DNA from: Clonostachys chloroleuca
Taxonomy: Eukaryota > Ascomycota > Sordariomycetes > Hypocreales > Bionectriaceae
Direction of reading: 5' to 3'
NCBI GenBank assembly: GCA_037952775.1
Contig: JBANAY010000003.1
Location: forward strand, 4,650,001 to 4,714,000
Length of the DNA: 64,000 bases
A program made the translations under genes and the position numbers. Below, in pieces: positions 23,784-34,382 of this stretch. The notes under the pieces were generated by a model, which searched no databases, was not told the DNA's origin, and saw only the letters and a list, made by a program, of their open reading frames with translations. Within the stretch, counting starts at the first letter, position 1. Every line of letters starts with the position of its first letter.

Positions 23784-24449
23784 TTACGCTGCTGGCTCGA
23801 CTCCCTCCTCCTCCAGAACACGCTTCGCTGCCTCTTTAGACTCGATTCTGCGAACCAGTTTCAGGTACTCGGGATATAGACTCATATCAAACCCGAATGT
23901 AGCGCCGAAGTGCCAAAATGGGACCAAATAGTAGTCCACGAGGCTCTCCGCATCACCAATCGGGAACTTCCTCCCCTGCAAAGCTACCTCTATCTTTGAG
24001 TAACAGTCCAGAATATATACCCGTCCCATATCTCTGATCTTAGGATATAGGTCCTTTCCCATGGAAAATCGGGCAGGGCGGGTCAACATGCCATAGCCGT
24101 ACCCGTGCAGCGTGCCAGATATCCAGGTCAACCACTTGATAACGTGAGCGTTCTCGATTGGTGTCTTTCCGAGGAGCTTTCTCTCCGGGCACATTGATGC
24201 GATAAAGCTGAGGATAGCTGGGTTCTCAGTGATGACTTCGTCGCTCACCTTGAGTGCAGGGACAAATCCGTCGTGGTGGATCTTCTCTCGATACTCGGCG
24301 ATGCTCATGCTGCCGTCTGCCGTCACATAACTCCCACTGGGTCCCACTTCCATAATGACGATGCTGTAAGGGATACCGATCTCCTCGAGAAGAATATGGG
24401 CGCCAAGCGCACAGCCGGCTTTGCCCATGTACAAGGTGATTTCGGGCAT
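23784..24449 (-). CDS. Glutathione S-transferase
   Basis: Single exon, 221 aa, full length for a soluble GST. The N-terminal thioredoxin-fold half reads MPEITLYMGKAGCALGAHIL, then LEEIGIPYSIV, typical of bacterial-like/beta-type GSTs. VITENPAILSFIA is the glutathione gamma-Glu binding segment (the E-[NS]-xAI pattern). The C-terminal helical domain follows from about residue 90, with DAESLVDYYLVPFWHFG. It likely conjugates or reduces small electrophiles in the cytosol; the substrate is unknown. It is convergent with the DHA1 exporter at 21771-23411 with about 370 bp between stops, and conjugation plus export is a reasonable but unproven pairing. Confidence 0.88.
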   Translation of the reverse strand: MPEITLYMGKAGCALGAHILLEEIGIPYSIVIMEVGPSGSYVTADGSMSIAEYREKIHHDGFVPALKVSDEVITENPAILSFIASMCPERKLLGKTPIENAHVIKWLTWISGTLHGYGYGMLTRPARFSMGKDLYPKIRDMGRVYILDCYSKIEVALQGRKFPIGDAESLVDYYLVPFWHFGATFGFDMSLYPEYLKLVRRIESKEAAKRVLEEEGVEPAA

Positions 24450-27400
24450 TGTGAAGTTTGATACTGTTTAATTCAGTTGACCAATAAATCAAATATTTTC
24501 TGGTAGGTATGGCCATCTTACCCCTTTTATAGCAACATCTGAGGATTTGTCCCCTACCGGTAGATTCACTCAAACAATCAAGGACGCTGACAAATGTATC
24601 ATAGTCCCTCGGGGGCTCTGTGGAACCTGCTGCTGGCAACTGTCAGTGACTTACAAGGTCATACGCACCAAGTGCAGCCAAGATCAAGGCTGCCTCTCTA
24701 GTGCGGCAAGGGACGCATGACTGCACTCGGAACTCCGTGTGCTGCTTCTCGCATCTTGAAAGCCACCTCTAGAGAGGCTCTGGGAGCAGACTGGGCCCCT
24801 ACTTCGGTGTTTGACATGATTAGCCGCAGGCATACGTATAAGTTCTCTTTCCACTCCTTTTTTCTTGTTGACTTTCCTGTGTGAACGCGAAGTCTCGCGT
24901 TTCTGCTCCCGCGATGGAGGCGCTCCCTCCGAAATGTCCGGCTTATGGATTTTCTAATTAGTAAAAGTAGGGATCAATCTCCGAAAATTTCAAACATTCA
25001 AAAGTTACTGCAGCTAACAAAAGTTTTGTACAATCAAGATGGTTGGCTGGAACGCAAGAAAACACCAAGGAGCTGACCCAAATGGGTCCGTGAGCCAGCT
25101 TGGTGATGACCTCACCAGTATCGCGTCAGCTACCCTATACCCTGCATGCATCAAATACAATTGCATTTTCACTTGTTGACTTGGCCATGTGGGCAGTAGA
25201 TTCAGCACATCAGGGGGCTCCAATGTTAAATTGAGACCAGAGACAATCGGCTTTAGGTAAAACTTTGGGTGTAAAGACCAAAATCGGGAAATGTGGCTAG
25301 GCAACCACGAAGTAAGACATCACGTATGCCAGTTATACAATTTTTGCCATTGAGTACGAGTTGCTCGATCTCCACCCTAGCGGATCACACCACCGCCTTA
25401 ATAATACATAAGGTGAAGTTAAGGGATGTATACGTGTAGGATTAACCGCCAGTGTCAATGGATCTAAGCTTCTGAGGTTAGGCTTGCTGGTACATTTACG
25501 AGATATTGGGGGTGTAGGGTAAACGAGAGAAGACCATTTTACCAGACCACGCGTTTGAACGCGCATAGTAGTGCTTACTTTGGTAGGCATAACTGGCATA
25601 CGAAGTACATTCAGTGCAGGCAGATACATTCCCAGCTTAGAGAGGGGTCGCGACACATAGTCATGGTATGAATTCACAGACTGACCAAACCACTCCACCA
25701 TTGGGGACGGTGAGGAGCGCTTGTATGCTGCATCATCATTGGCACATTGCGGTACACCGTCGCTCGATCAAGAAGCTTCTAGCCTAGAAGTCATCTGATG
25801 CTTGTAGCATGCAAGGAAGCACACCCGGAATACAGCTCTGTACGTTGGGTGGAACTGGAGTGGGGATTGAGCCTCTGTGCTGGGTCGCGTTATTCTGATG
25901 GTGTTGTTGGCTGGTAGTGTTGCAAGTCCATCGTCACCGTGTCCTTGATCTTTTGTAACCATACACCTCGATCGTGAAGCAAGCGCCGAGATAATAATAA
26001 GTCGTAAGATACGTAGTCGGGATAGGCTGCGAATGGTCGACGGAAGAGGAGGTTCTCCAGGCGGTTGGGAGTCGATTGGGATATCATGGATCGGCGCATC
26101 GCGTCGTGCACGTCGCGCTTTTGCCGGGTATGATTAAGCAGCCGAGTGTCATCTTCGCAATAGCCTAGACGGAATCGAGGGTTTGGCGCGAAGATCGCGG
26201 GATACGTGGACAAAAGGCGGGATGCAATCATGAGACAGTGGCGTCGAGTGGCTGGTTGGTTAACCTGTTGTGGGCGCCAGAAGTAGAACAAGTCGCATGA
26301 GCGTATGCAGAGCGACGAAAGAATCGTTTGGGATGGAGGGCCCTGGCGGTGATCGACGGTGAGGCCCCTCGATTGGTAGACGGGCTGATCCCTTGGGAGG
26401 GGATTGTTGGAAACGGGAGGATGAGGGATGGGCTTCCATGGAAGGGCAAGGTTAGGGAGAGGAGGTGGCTTTGGTGGGCACGGGCAGCTCTCGTTGGGGC
26501 GGCGAGACCGCTGCAGGGGTTTATTTTGGGTAAGTGGTACGGGCGAGCACTGAGCTGGTGCTCCAACCAGCGATGCTATGGAAGGTACCCGCACATGCAC
26601 ATCCAGCGCCCGGTTGCTGCAAATAAATGATTTGACCGTTTGGAACATTGCTAGACGTGTATTCTAGGCCTCTAAGCCTCCCTCTTGCCCATTGAAACTG
26701 CCGCTGCTCCCGTCGCTTATGCCTGCTTGGGCTGCTTACCGGGCCTGTAGTGAGGGGCACCACTTATTACAGTGGCTGCTCCACACTGCGCCCGACCAAG
26801 CTTTTCACTAAGACTCACTACCGCCTTGGCTTTGTTCCTCTCAGCGAGCCGGCTTGGACCCTGGATTTTGATTGTCGTCCATTTTCCTGATCGGCTCACC
26901 CCGCCGTTGGGGCATGTCGCTTGGTTGTATTCTGCCTGCGACCGTGGCTCTGGTCTGCTCGTCTGTCGTGTTCGGCCTGCTGTGCATTATCTGCGTCTGC
27001 TCACTCCGATTGAGGCGAGCTGTCGCCTGCAGAGCGACGTGACTTTGGCCTTTGGACTCGGCTGGACTCAACCTTCCCAGCCGATCCACTAGCAGCCTTA
27101 CCTTATTAGCCTTCCCCCTCCCTCAGGCCTTCTGCACATTTTCTTCCTCCTTTCCCTCTTCCTGGTCCTGTTCCTGTCGGGGGGCGAGCATACTTCCAAG
27201 GCAACACATAAACCCAAGGCTTTTCCCTTCCTCATCGGCGTGCATGCGCAATCAAGGCAGTCTCCTCTTGCTGCGGCTTTATCTACACACCCTGTCAGTA
27301 TCTACTATGGATTGCAACGGAGCCTGACTTGGCTTGCCGACCTTCCCACCACCCTCCACCCATAGACGTCCATCCCCATTCGACTTTGACAGTCAGCTCT

Positions 27401-27635
27401 CCGACTTACGGCGCGCCTGGTCTCCGCCTCGACCTGCATGCAACAAATTGCATCCTTTCCTTTCTCCTTATTGCCTGTATTTGGTACGCCGTGTCCGTTG
27501 CTCGGCCCGGCAGTTCTCGCCATCTTCCCTCTGCCGGCTAACCTTGTATCTGCACATTGAACGCGGTGGTCTCTTTTCTTCCCCTCCAGTAGGCATGGTT
27601 ATCTACGCCGTCAATGAGTCCCTCCTTCACACAGA
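24450..27635. other. Mostly non-coding stretch with pyrimidine-rich DNA
   Basis: About 3.2 kb between the GST start and the nucleotidyltransferase-like gene. Open frames are short or compositionally biased. The plus strand from about 26770 to 27600 is rich in C/T and probably is the long promoter and 5' leader of the downstream gene. One minus-strand ORF is listed separately as doubtful. Confidence 0.4.
25890..26231 (-). CDS. Doubtful small ORF, hypothetical
   Basis: A 113-aa frame from the ATG at 26231. The middle (TRQKRDVHDAMRRSMI, then PDYVSYDLLLSRRLLHDRGVWLQ) looks more protein-like than the surrounding frames, being charged and amphipathic, but I recognise no domain. The frame continues open upstream to about 26648 with a Pro-rich composition that looks non-coding. 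It may be an exon of an unannotated gene, or chance. Confidence 0.25.
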   Translation of the reverse strand: MIASRLLSTYPAIFAPNPRFRLGYCEDDTRLLNHTRQKRDVHDAMRRSMISQSTPNRLENLLFRRPFAAYPDYVSYDLLLSRRLLHDRGVWLQKIKDTVTMDLQHYQPTTPSE

Positions 27636-28460
27636 ATGCCGACGCCAAGGAGGGATCGGCTGCTTACAAGGGAGGACATCAATCAAGGTACGCCCATCAC
27701 TTCATGTCTCGCCTACTGCTCCCGCTCCGTGCGACGGACAAGGCAAGAGTCTTCGCCTTGCTGACTTATGCATGTGGTGCACAAACAAACAGCACTATCA
27801 CAATTAGATGATGCCATCGAGGCTTCCGAGCTCTTAATGAGCGTTGCGCCAATCCGCTTCATCACCATCGGAGGCATGCTGGCCGTGTCGCTCTTTGGCA
27901 ACCGCTCCACCACCAAGGACATCGACTTCCTCCTCGATCCGAGCGTCGATGCCGTCGACGAGTACCGCGCCGAAGTCTTCAAGGTCATCCGCGGTGTCGC
28001 CCGCAAGTCCGGCTTTAGCAACAACTGGATGAACGACGAGCTGCGCATCTTCATTGGCGGCACCAAGCGCCTCAACCTCTTCCTCCAGTCCGTCAAGCAG
28101 GGTGTCATTGCCTACGAGGGCCGCAACATGACCATATACGCCGGCCGGCTCGACTTTGCCCTTGAACGAAAGCTCCGCCGCCTCAACGAGAAGCTCGGCC
28201 GACCCCGCGAGCTCGATCTCTCCGATGCCGTAACACTTGTCCACTGGCTGAAGCGAGATGGGCATCCCCTTAGCCTTGCATACGTCAGGAGCTTGGACGA
28301 GAATGGCCTGGGCCTTCCCGTCGGCGACGCTGGAATTGAGGCGACAGCACGCGAGTACTTGGCAGTGTACGGCACCCAGGGCATTGTGGAGATGACCTGG
28401 GATCCGCACGTTCAGCGCGCGCGCTACCACAACCTGAATAATGAGGCTGTCTTTATCTAG
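27636..28460 (+). CDS. Nucleotidyltransferase-fold protein (MNT/AbiEii-like), function unknown
   Basis: Two exons, 27636-27687 and 27793-28460, separated by a 105-nt intron (GTACGC...CAG) and giving 239 aa. This start and splice produce a smooth N-terminus (RLLTREDINQALSQLDDAIE); competing starts in the other two frames fail on phase. Residues about 39-67 carry the nucleotidyltransferase-like core: a GG turn (ITIGGMLAV), then FGNRSTTKDIDFLLDP with a D-x-D pair at 60 and 62. A helical C-terminal half includes FALERKLRRLNEKLGRPREL, resembling the 'domain of unknown function plus NTase' layout of fungal orphans. Whether it transfers nucleotides or is an inactive regulator cannot be told. GC content rises sharply here compared with the upstream stretch. 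Confidence 0.75.
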
Positions 28461-28851
28461 ACATCGTTTCTCTTTTCTTTTCTATCTTTCCTACATGCTG
28501 GCTTCATAATAGTCTTTGGGCTGGTAATATCTGTTATGTCATGCCACACCACTCACATCTTCCTGTATCTCCCTTCTGCGTCTCTCTTCTTTCGTCGAGT
28601 TATCATCCATTCGACATGGGCAACGGCATATATACACACACGATTCTAGCGAGCGGCAATGGCGCAATGGGAGGGTATCATGGTCTTTTCGGTCAGCGGG
28701 CAAAATGAGCAACGTAGACCTGTAATACAAAAGCAAGGCAAAAAAGCCCCCTCGAGATGTCTGGGCACATCTCCGGGGCGGGGAGGTTTTATCTGCAATC
28801 AACAGTTCCAAAAGTAGAGAATATACGAGGAACCCAACTCCCTTTTCTTTC

Positions 28852-28885
28852 TGTTTTTTCTTTCTTAATTTTTATTCTTTCTTTC
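28852..28885 (+). repeat. Polypyrimidine (T/C) tract
   Basis: A T/C-rich tract (interrupted once by AA) just beyond the 3' end of the minus-strand gene at 28900. Probably part of its 3' UTR or simple low-complexity sequence. Confidence 0.5.
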
Positions 28886-28899
28886 GGTAAGGGCAAGCT

Positions 28900-29619
28900 T
28901 CATATCGTTCTGAGCGCCGCCGCGGAGGCCTGTATATTCCTCCTGTCAAACGGCTCGCTCGACCCCGCGATGCTGCTGTCGCCGTAGTCGTGCAGGACCA
29001 GCCTGCTCTGCAGCCTGGGCGCGGCGGCCGTCCACGCGGGCCTCGCGTAGGCGACGAACCCAGACCCCGGTCCGCCCTCGACGAGCTCGCCATCGGGCCG
29101 TAGACCCAGCTCGAGGCGCCAGTTGAAGGCGTCGGTGAGGGCGTCGGCGAGGGAGGCCATGACGGCGAGCTGCTCACGGTCGGCGCATCCGTCTTCGCGG
29201 GGGTCACGCAGCATCTCGGGCCTCCAGGCTGGTCGGTCGCTCCGCCGCCAGAGGTACTCGGCCTCGTAGCCGGTGAGGGGCTCGTCGTAGGCGCAGACGG
29301 TCTCGTAGAGGCGGTAGAAGGCGCGCTGAGGGGTGTCGCGCCAGCGCCAGGCGGGGATGAGGCGGGTCTCGTAGACGTCCGGGTGGTGCTGGTTCATGTA
29401 GGCCTCCGGTTGGTAGGCCATGATGTCGCGGGGCCGGGGCGGGAGGCGGCAGGGGAAGAAGCGCGGGATGCGGAGGAAGAGGAGGAGGAGGCTGAGGAGG
29501 GGGTGGTCGGAGATGCGGGAGAGGAGGCGGTAGGAGTAGCGCAGCTCGAGGGGCGTGTGGTAGAATTCCATCTGCCAGCGCCACTGGCGCCACTTGGCCG
29601 AGAGGTGGTTGAGGCTCAT
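28900..29619 (-). CDS. Hypothetical protein, GC-rich, unknown family
   Basis: Single-exon frame of 239 aa from the ATG at 29619; an in-frame GTG lies upstream. No domain is recognised. The N-terminus is basic and aromatic (LSAKWRQWRWQMEFYHTPLEL), then a hydrophobic stretch near residues 39-55 (HPLLSLLLLFLRIPRFF) that could be a membrane-associated helix. It continues with a soluble part containing AWRWRDTPQRAFYRLYETV and LADALTDAFNWRLELGLRPDGE. Strong GC bias at third codon positions supports coding. The 5' side has long GA-rich repeats (29919-30026). A shared upstream region of about 1.8 kb separates it from the SDR gene. Plausibly a lineage-restricted protein. Confidence 0.6.
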   Translation of the reverse strand: MSLNHLSAKWRQWRWQMEFYHTPLELRYSYRLLSRISDHPLLSLLLLFLRIPRFFPCRLPPRPRDIMAYQPEAYMNQHHPDVYETRLIPAWRWRDTPQRAFYRLYETVCAYDEPLTGYEAEYLWRRSDRPAWRPEMLRDPREDGCADREQLAVMASLADALTDAFNWRLELGLRPDGELVEGGPGSGFVAYARPAWTAAAPRLQSRLVLHDYGDSSIAGSSEPFDRRNIQASAAALRTI

Positions 29620-29918
29620 GCCGGGGATGAGAGCGAGGGACCGAGAGCGAGAGAGGTGTTGCGTCACGGCGGTGACTGGTTCTGGGGGTGAGCCATCCGA
29701 AGGGATCTAGACAGGCGATCAGGCGCGGAGGATCAACTTTTTGAGTATTATCGGATGTAGGAAGAAGCGAGTGGAACGGGTGTCGAAGCACGAGCGGACG
29801 GAGGAAAAGACAGACTGTGTGATTCGCGGTGGGGGGAAGGGGGACCAAGAGTCCGCGGTGTAGGATGGGGAAGCCGAGCAGAGCAGAGGCCCTGGAACGA
29901 GAGAGGGATGATGGAGAC

Positions 29919-30026
29919 GAGGGAGAGAGAGACAGACACAGAGAGAGAGAGAGAGCAACTCAACCACACAGGGACGGGAGATGCGGTGTGGTTGGTCGGA
30001 AGGAGAGAGAGGGAGGGAGGGAGAGT
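29919..30026 (+). repeat. GA-rich simple repeats
   Basis: Two runs of GA/GGA repeats (29919-29955 and 30001-30026), interrupted by unique sequence. They lie 300-400 bp upstream of the start of the minus-strand gene, so on its coding strand they are CT-rich, like many fungal core promoters. Confidence 0.7.
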
Positions 30027-31398
30027 CGGGGACGACCGGCCAAGGCTCAGATGGTGTCTCGAGGCGGGAAGGCAGGCTGGGCGATTAAATAAGAGCGTAA
30101 CAAGGAAGCAGACGAGAATTTAGTATTATTAGTAGTACTATTAGTTCTTCCGGGGCTCCTGCGCGATGACGTTGCGGTGGCCCCGGCGAGTGCTACGCGT
30201 GGTGATGATTCTAATTAATTACCCGTCCGCCGCTGTGTTGGTCGATTGATTCATCTTCTTTTACGAGTCCTTCAGGCTTTGATTCTTTTCTTTTCGAGCT
30301 TCGATCGTCCCTCGACGGCGACCAGGGCCCAGGCCAGGGGTGGTGGGAAAAGCAGGAGGATCAAGGTGACTGACGGCTCAAGTGCCAGGGTGGGTGGGCT
30401 GTTGACGACTTGGTGCCAGACGATCACATCGGTGAACGGAGATATGAACCAATTCGTGCTGGATTGGGAGGAGGGGCATCCATCTCGTCTCATGGCACAG
30501 GCTGACGGCCTAGGCGGGCATTGGGGAATGATCGACTCTTGTGCCGACAACGCAGCCAAGCAGGCACAGACCAGGCAGGATCAGAGAGCCAGAGTTGCTG
30601 CCCCTTTCCTCGCCCTGCCTCGCCTCGAGCCAGCGATTCGTCTGCTGGAACGGTGGATCTGCCGATTTTGACGTCGTGATCCGGCCGGGGAGACCAGGAC
30701 TGCCTGACATTGAACCCAGACAGCCGGCCCACAGGAGCAACTGATCGTGTCTTTTTAGACTCTCAATAACTTCCTGCGGGGGTTTGGCGTGTTTTCTCCT
30801 TTCTTCCGAGAGCTCCCAACACCCCCAGTTGACGGAGAAATCAGATTGACTTCTCTCATCTCCCGGACTTAAGCAGCCCCTTGTCATGCTATAGCCTCTG
30901 CGGAGGTCTCTCTTGGTCTGTCAGTGACGTTGACCTGCTGCATCGAGGGTCTTTTCGATGCGACGCTGGACCAACACCATCTTCTATGCGGCGATGCCAA
31001 TGCCCAAGGCGCTGCTCACTCGTATTTGCCTGCCGCGTGTTGTCCCAAACAAACCACGGCCAATGCCCCAAATATCTCTCTGTTTCTCGTGCCGTATCAA
31101 TCCGAGCAGCCTTGTATTAGCGACTCTGGATCTCTGCTCTGCATCGTGCATTATTAATACGCTGATTGTCAAGCTGCATTTGCCCAGTCAGCAAGAGCCT
31201 CCAGAGACCGCTGAGACCGCTGAGACAGGCTTCTCAGTTGGTGGCTCTCAGGCTTCATGGTGATTGATTGATTGGGAAAGAGCTCTGCATTGAGCACCTG
31301 CTAAACTTTCCTCTTGCTACGTCACCAGTTAGAAATCTCACCCCTCTCACCAGAAATTGATTTTTTCTTCCTCACGACCACCGCGTAAAGCAACAGAT
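30027..31398. other. Divergent intergenic region
   Basis: About 1.4 kb upstream of the SDR gene with no convincing coding frame. Promoters for both flanking genes lie here. Confidence 0.45.
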
Positions 31399-32457
31399 AT
31401 GGCGTCCAGCATCGCCAAGACCGTCATTGCGACTGGATCCTCTTCTGGCCTGGTATCTTTAGCCGTTGCCCCATTCTAGGGAATCAACACCCCGCTAACG
31501 CCAAGTCTAGGGCTTTGAGGTGATCAAGCAGCTCCTTGAGCAGTCCCAGCCCTACAAGGTCATTGTTGGTGCCCGTAACCTCAAGCGCACTCAAGATGCT
31601 TTTGACGCGCTCAAATACGATCGCGCCCTGCACTCGCTGAGCATCCTGCCGCTGGAGCTGAACAATCTCAAGACCGTCAAATCGTTCGCCACCGACTCCC
31701 TCACCCAGGTCGGTTCCAACAAGATTGACTACCTCTTCCTCTGTGCTGGTATCAGCGAAGGCGCAGACAAGCCAGGGCCGCACGGTTCCAAGTGGTGCGA
31801 GCCTTTCATTGTGAACCATCTTTGTCAGTCTCCGCCTCGTTCCTTTCTATTGGGAGATTGATTCAACCTAACTTGGAATCTGAACCAGCCCAGCACTATC
31901 TGGTCCACCTGCTCCGCGAGAAGCTCGTCGAGTCCAAATCCCGCCTCGTCTTCGTCTCCTCAGGCGCCGTCCGCAATGTCCCCGACGTTTCTGTCCTCGA
32001 CAAGCAGCTCCTCGGAGCCTCGGGCGCCCCCCGGTCCTCCACCTACCCGCAGACCAAGTTCGTTGGTCTACTCGGCGCACACTGGTGGCGCCGCCAACTC
32101 ACCGGCCAGTGCCACGTCGTCGCCGTGTCTCCCGGTCTGATTCCCGCTACCAACCTCGCCGCTGGTCTGGGTCTTAGTGTGAACATGGCGGACGCGAAGA
32201 CTGTGCCTGAAGGTAATCTTGTTTTGGCTATTCTCTTTCGTAACTGTGCTGACTCAATCTTTCCTCTAGGTGCCAAGAGCCTTCTTGAAGCGTTCACGAG
32301 GACCGATTTCCCCTCGGACCCGGAGCAGATCTTCCTCACTAGCTGGGGAGAGTGGTGGTCCAAGGATGTGTATGCTGGGTCACTGGATAAGGAGCTGCAG
32401 GATAAGTGGTGCCCTAGCAAGGAGCAGATTGAAAAGGAGGAAAACATTTCTAACTGA
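31399..32457 (+). CDS. Short-chain dehydrogenase/reductase (LPOR/retinol-dehydrogenase-like)
   Basis: NAD(P)-dependent oxidoreductase. Four exons: 31399-31452, 31511-31823, 31889-32212 and 32270-32457, with introns of 57-65 nt and exact phase closure, giving 292 aa. The cofactor motif TGSSSGLG is split by the first intron. NAG-like LCAGIS lies in the fourth strand, and the catalytic region shows LVFVSSGAV followed by STYPQTKFVGLL, that is the Y-x3-K pair. The later VVAVSPGLIPAT is the usual PG turn after the active site. The substrate is unknown. It is followed convergently by the cyclase-family gene, with about 175 bp between stop codons. Confidence 0.9.
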
Positions 32458-32631
32458 TGCATATTATAAGACGAGATCTAAAAATTTCAGTAAAATCAAC
32501 AGTAGAGCCTGCGTGGTGCCTGAGTGATGATGGCAGCGGTTTCCCAAGACGATTTCAATGACCAAAGCCACCAATTGACACAAGTAACAAATTGAGTTAT
32601 TAGAAATCTAGACTATTGCCCATTATTTGAT

Positions 32632-33706
32632 TCAAAAGATTGCTATTCCATTGGGCGGACTGGCGACACCTCCGATAACCTACGACCCTCTGAAGTCAGC
32701 ATGACCCTCTACAAGCAACTCGATGAACACTCAACTCACATTTAACGGCATGCTCGTAAAGAAGAAGCTCCATCTCCCTCTCTTCTTGCACTCGCCACTC
32801 AGGCTCTCCAGGTTGAACAGCTCCCCCAGCGGGACGCCCCATCCAGCTAGAAGCCACTCATGCAGACAGTATTCGCGATTCTGCACCGGCCACGCCTCGA
32901 CGCTTGGGTGATCCCCTACCACTGCGGAAAACTCGTTCTCCCACAGCCACCTCAGTGTCTCCTCCGAACTCTCCACGCCGATGGCGCTGGGTACAGCTGG
33001 CTCTGTCAGGGCCAACCGTTCCGGAGCGGGCAACTTGTTGTAGGCGCGCACGTACCCGCTCCTGATGAACAAGATGTCTCCGCGGCGGAAGGTGGTTCCT
33101 TGCGACTCTGCTACCTGCTTCAGAGTCGAGACTGTTATTGAAGTAGGAGCGAAAATGGCAGGCGAGAGGCCTTGCGAATCTGCCCAGGCAGCGTAATCGA
33201 GGAGGACACCGCGGCCTACTATGCCTCCGCTCTCAACCCATGCTTACATACGAGGTGTCAGTGAGAGGCTGTTCGCCATTGCGATGGGGTGATATGTAAT
33301 ATACCGTGCATGCTATTAGCATTTGAATTCCGTATATCATCCGGCGTCTTTCCATTGTAGAAGAGCCCCTCCTTCTGGAACCCGTAGTGCCTGAACCCGT
33401 CCCACTGCGAGCTGCTCTGCGTGTTGATGCTAAGCGAGTCGTCGAAGACGGTCCTCGGCGTCTTCTGCCAGATCTTGTGCTCTAGGGGGCGCGGCCGAAG
33501 CAAGGCGGGGTCAGGTGGCCTAGGGGCAGGTTGACGGAGACGCGGCCGCCGTCGACAATCTCACGGGCCGCGGCGGCGGTGACCTCTGGGGTGAGGAGGT
33601 TGAGCATGCCGAGCTGGTCGTCGGGGCCCCAGAGGCCCCATGCGTTGCCCCTGGGGCCGTCCTTGCGCAGCGGGAGCTCGTCGAAGGCAGGTCTTTTACT
33701 AGTCAT
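32632..33706 (-). CDS. Cyclase / kynurenine-formamidase-like protein (PF04199), one apparent frameshift
   Basis: Metal-dependent hydrolase of the 'putative cyclase' family. Three exons: 33706-33305, 33242-32740 and 32679-32632. Visible features: NAWGLWGPDDQLGMLNLLTP near the N-terminus, SSSQWDGFRHYGFQ (the fungal form of the metal-binding region), GGIVGRGVLLDYAAW, RRGDILFIRSGYV, and a C-terminus recovered only by splicing (VIGGVASPPNGIAIF). Exon 1 shows a one-base shift at the run of five G (five C in the gene) at 33485-33489: the frame ends right after GHLTPPCFGRAP, whereas conserved LEHKIWQKTPRTVFDD is one base off. Adding one C gives 317 aa, and only then do the exon phases agree. Substrate unknown. 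Confidence 0.82.
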
Positions 33707-34382
33707 GATTGAATTTGATTTGGTGAGTGTTTTTGGAAGGTGTGATGGGATTTAAAGCAACCAACCTTGCAACCATAAGGTGGAAAAACGGAAACGTAGA
33801 GGTGGTGCGGGTGAAGTGGCGGATTTACAACGTGGGGAAACGGGGGCATCGTGCGGGGCATCGGGTTACCAGACACCGAGCTCGAACCTTGGGATGAAGC
33901 AACTGAATTGATACTGCTAAATGAAGCTTTTGAGTCTTTGGCAAGATATCTGATAACTGTATTTGCTTTACTTGAAGATTTTGTTGCTCTACAAGCCTGG
34001 GTCGAGAGTTTGAGGGGCAAAGACCGACGACTGCCCTGACATCAATGTTGGAGCTACCGGCAAAGAATAACAGTGATGAAGGCAAAAGAGCCTAGTATAA
34101 GAAAGGAGAGTAAACAAGGCCTGGAAATGGAGGTTCTACATGCGATTCATTTACTTCAGATTGTATTGTATCCTAGACCAGATACTATACTGATTGATAA
34201 GTGATAGGCATTCAAGTGATTTGTGGGGTGAGAAGGGAGAAATTGTACGATCGATCAAGGATCGTCGAAGAGAAGTATATTATAACATGAAACCTGAAAT
34301 TAATCTAGTAGCTAGTTCTTATTTACTTTGGAACTAAGGATGGTAGACATCCGCTGCGTTTGTAGTTGCAGCTTTAGGTCAT
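33707..34382. other. Intergenic, no gene seen
   Basis: About 680 bp between the cyclase start and the sugar transporter stop. AT-rich; short frames only. Confidence 0.5.

Noticed and set aside
25333..25701. 122-codon minus-strand frame
   Set aside because: No recognisable domain and lies in AT-rich non-coding DNA.
27834..28430. 198-codon minus-strand frame over the nucleotidyltransferase-like gene
   Set aside because: Acidic antisense shadow of a GC-rich exon; the sense strand has the motif.
29204..29848. 214-codon minus-strand Pro/His-rich frame
   Set aside because: Low-complexity shadow in another frame of the GC-rich gene; biased composition.
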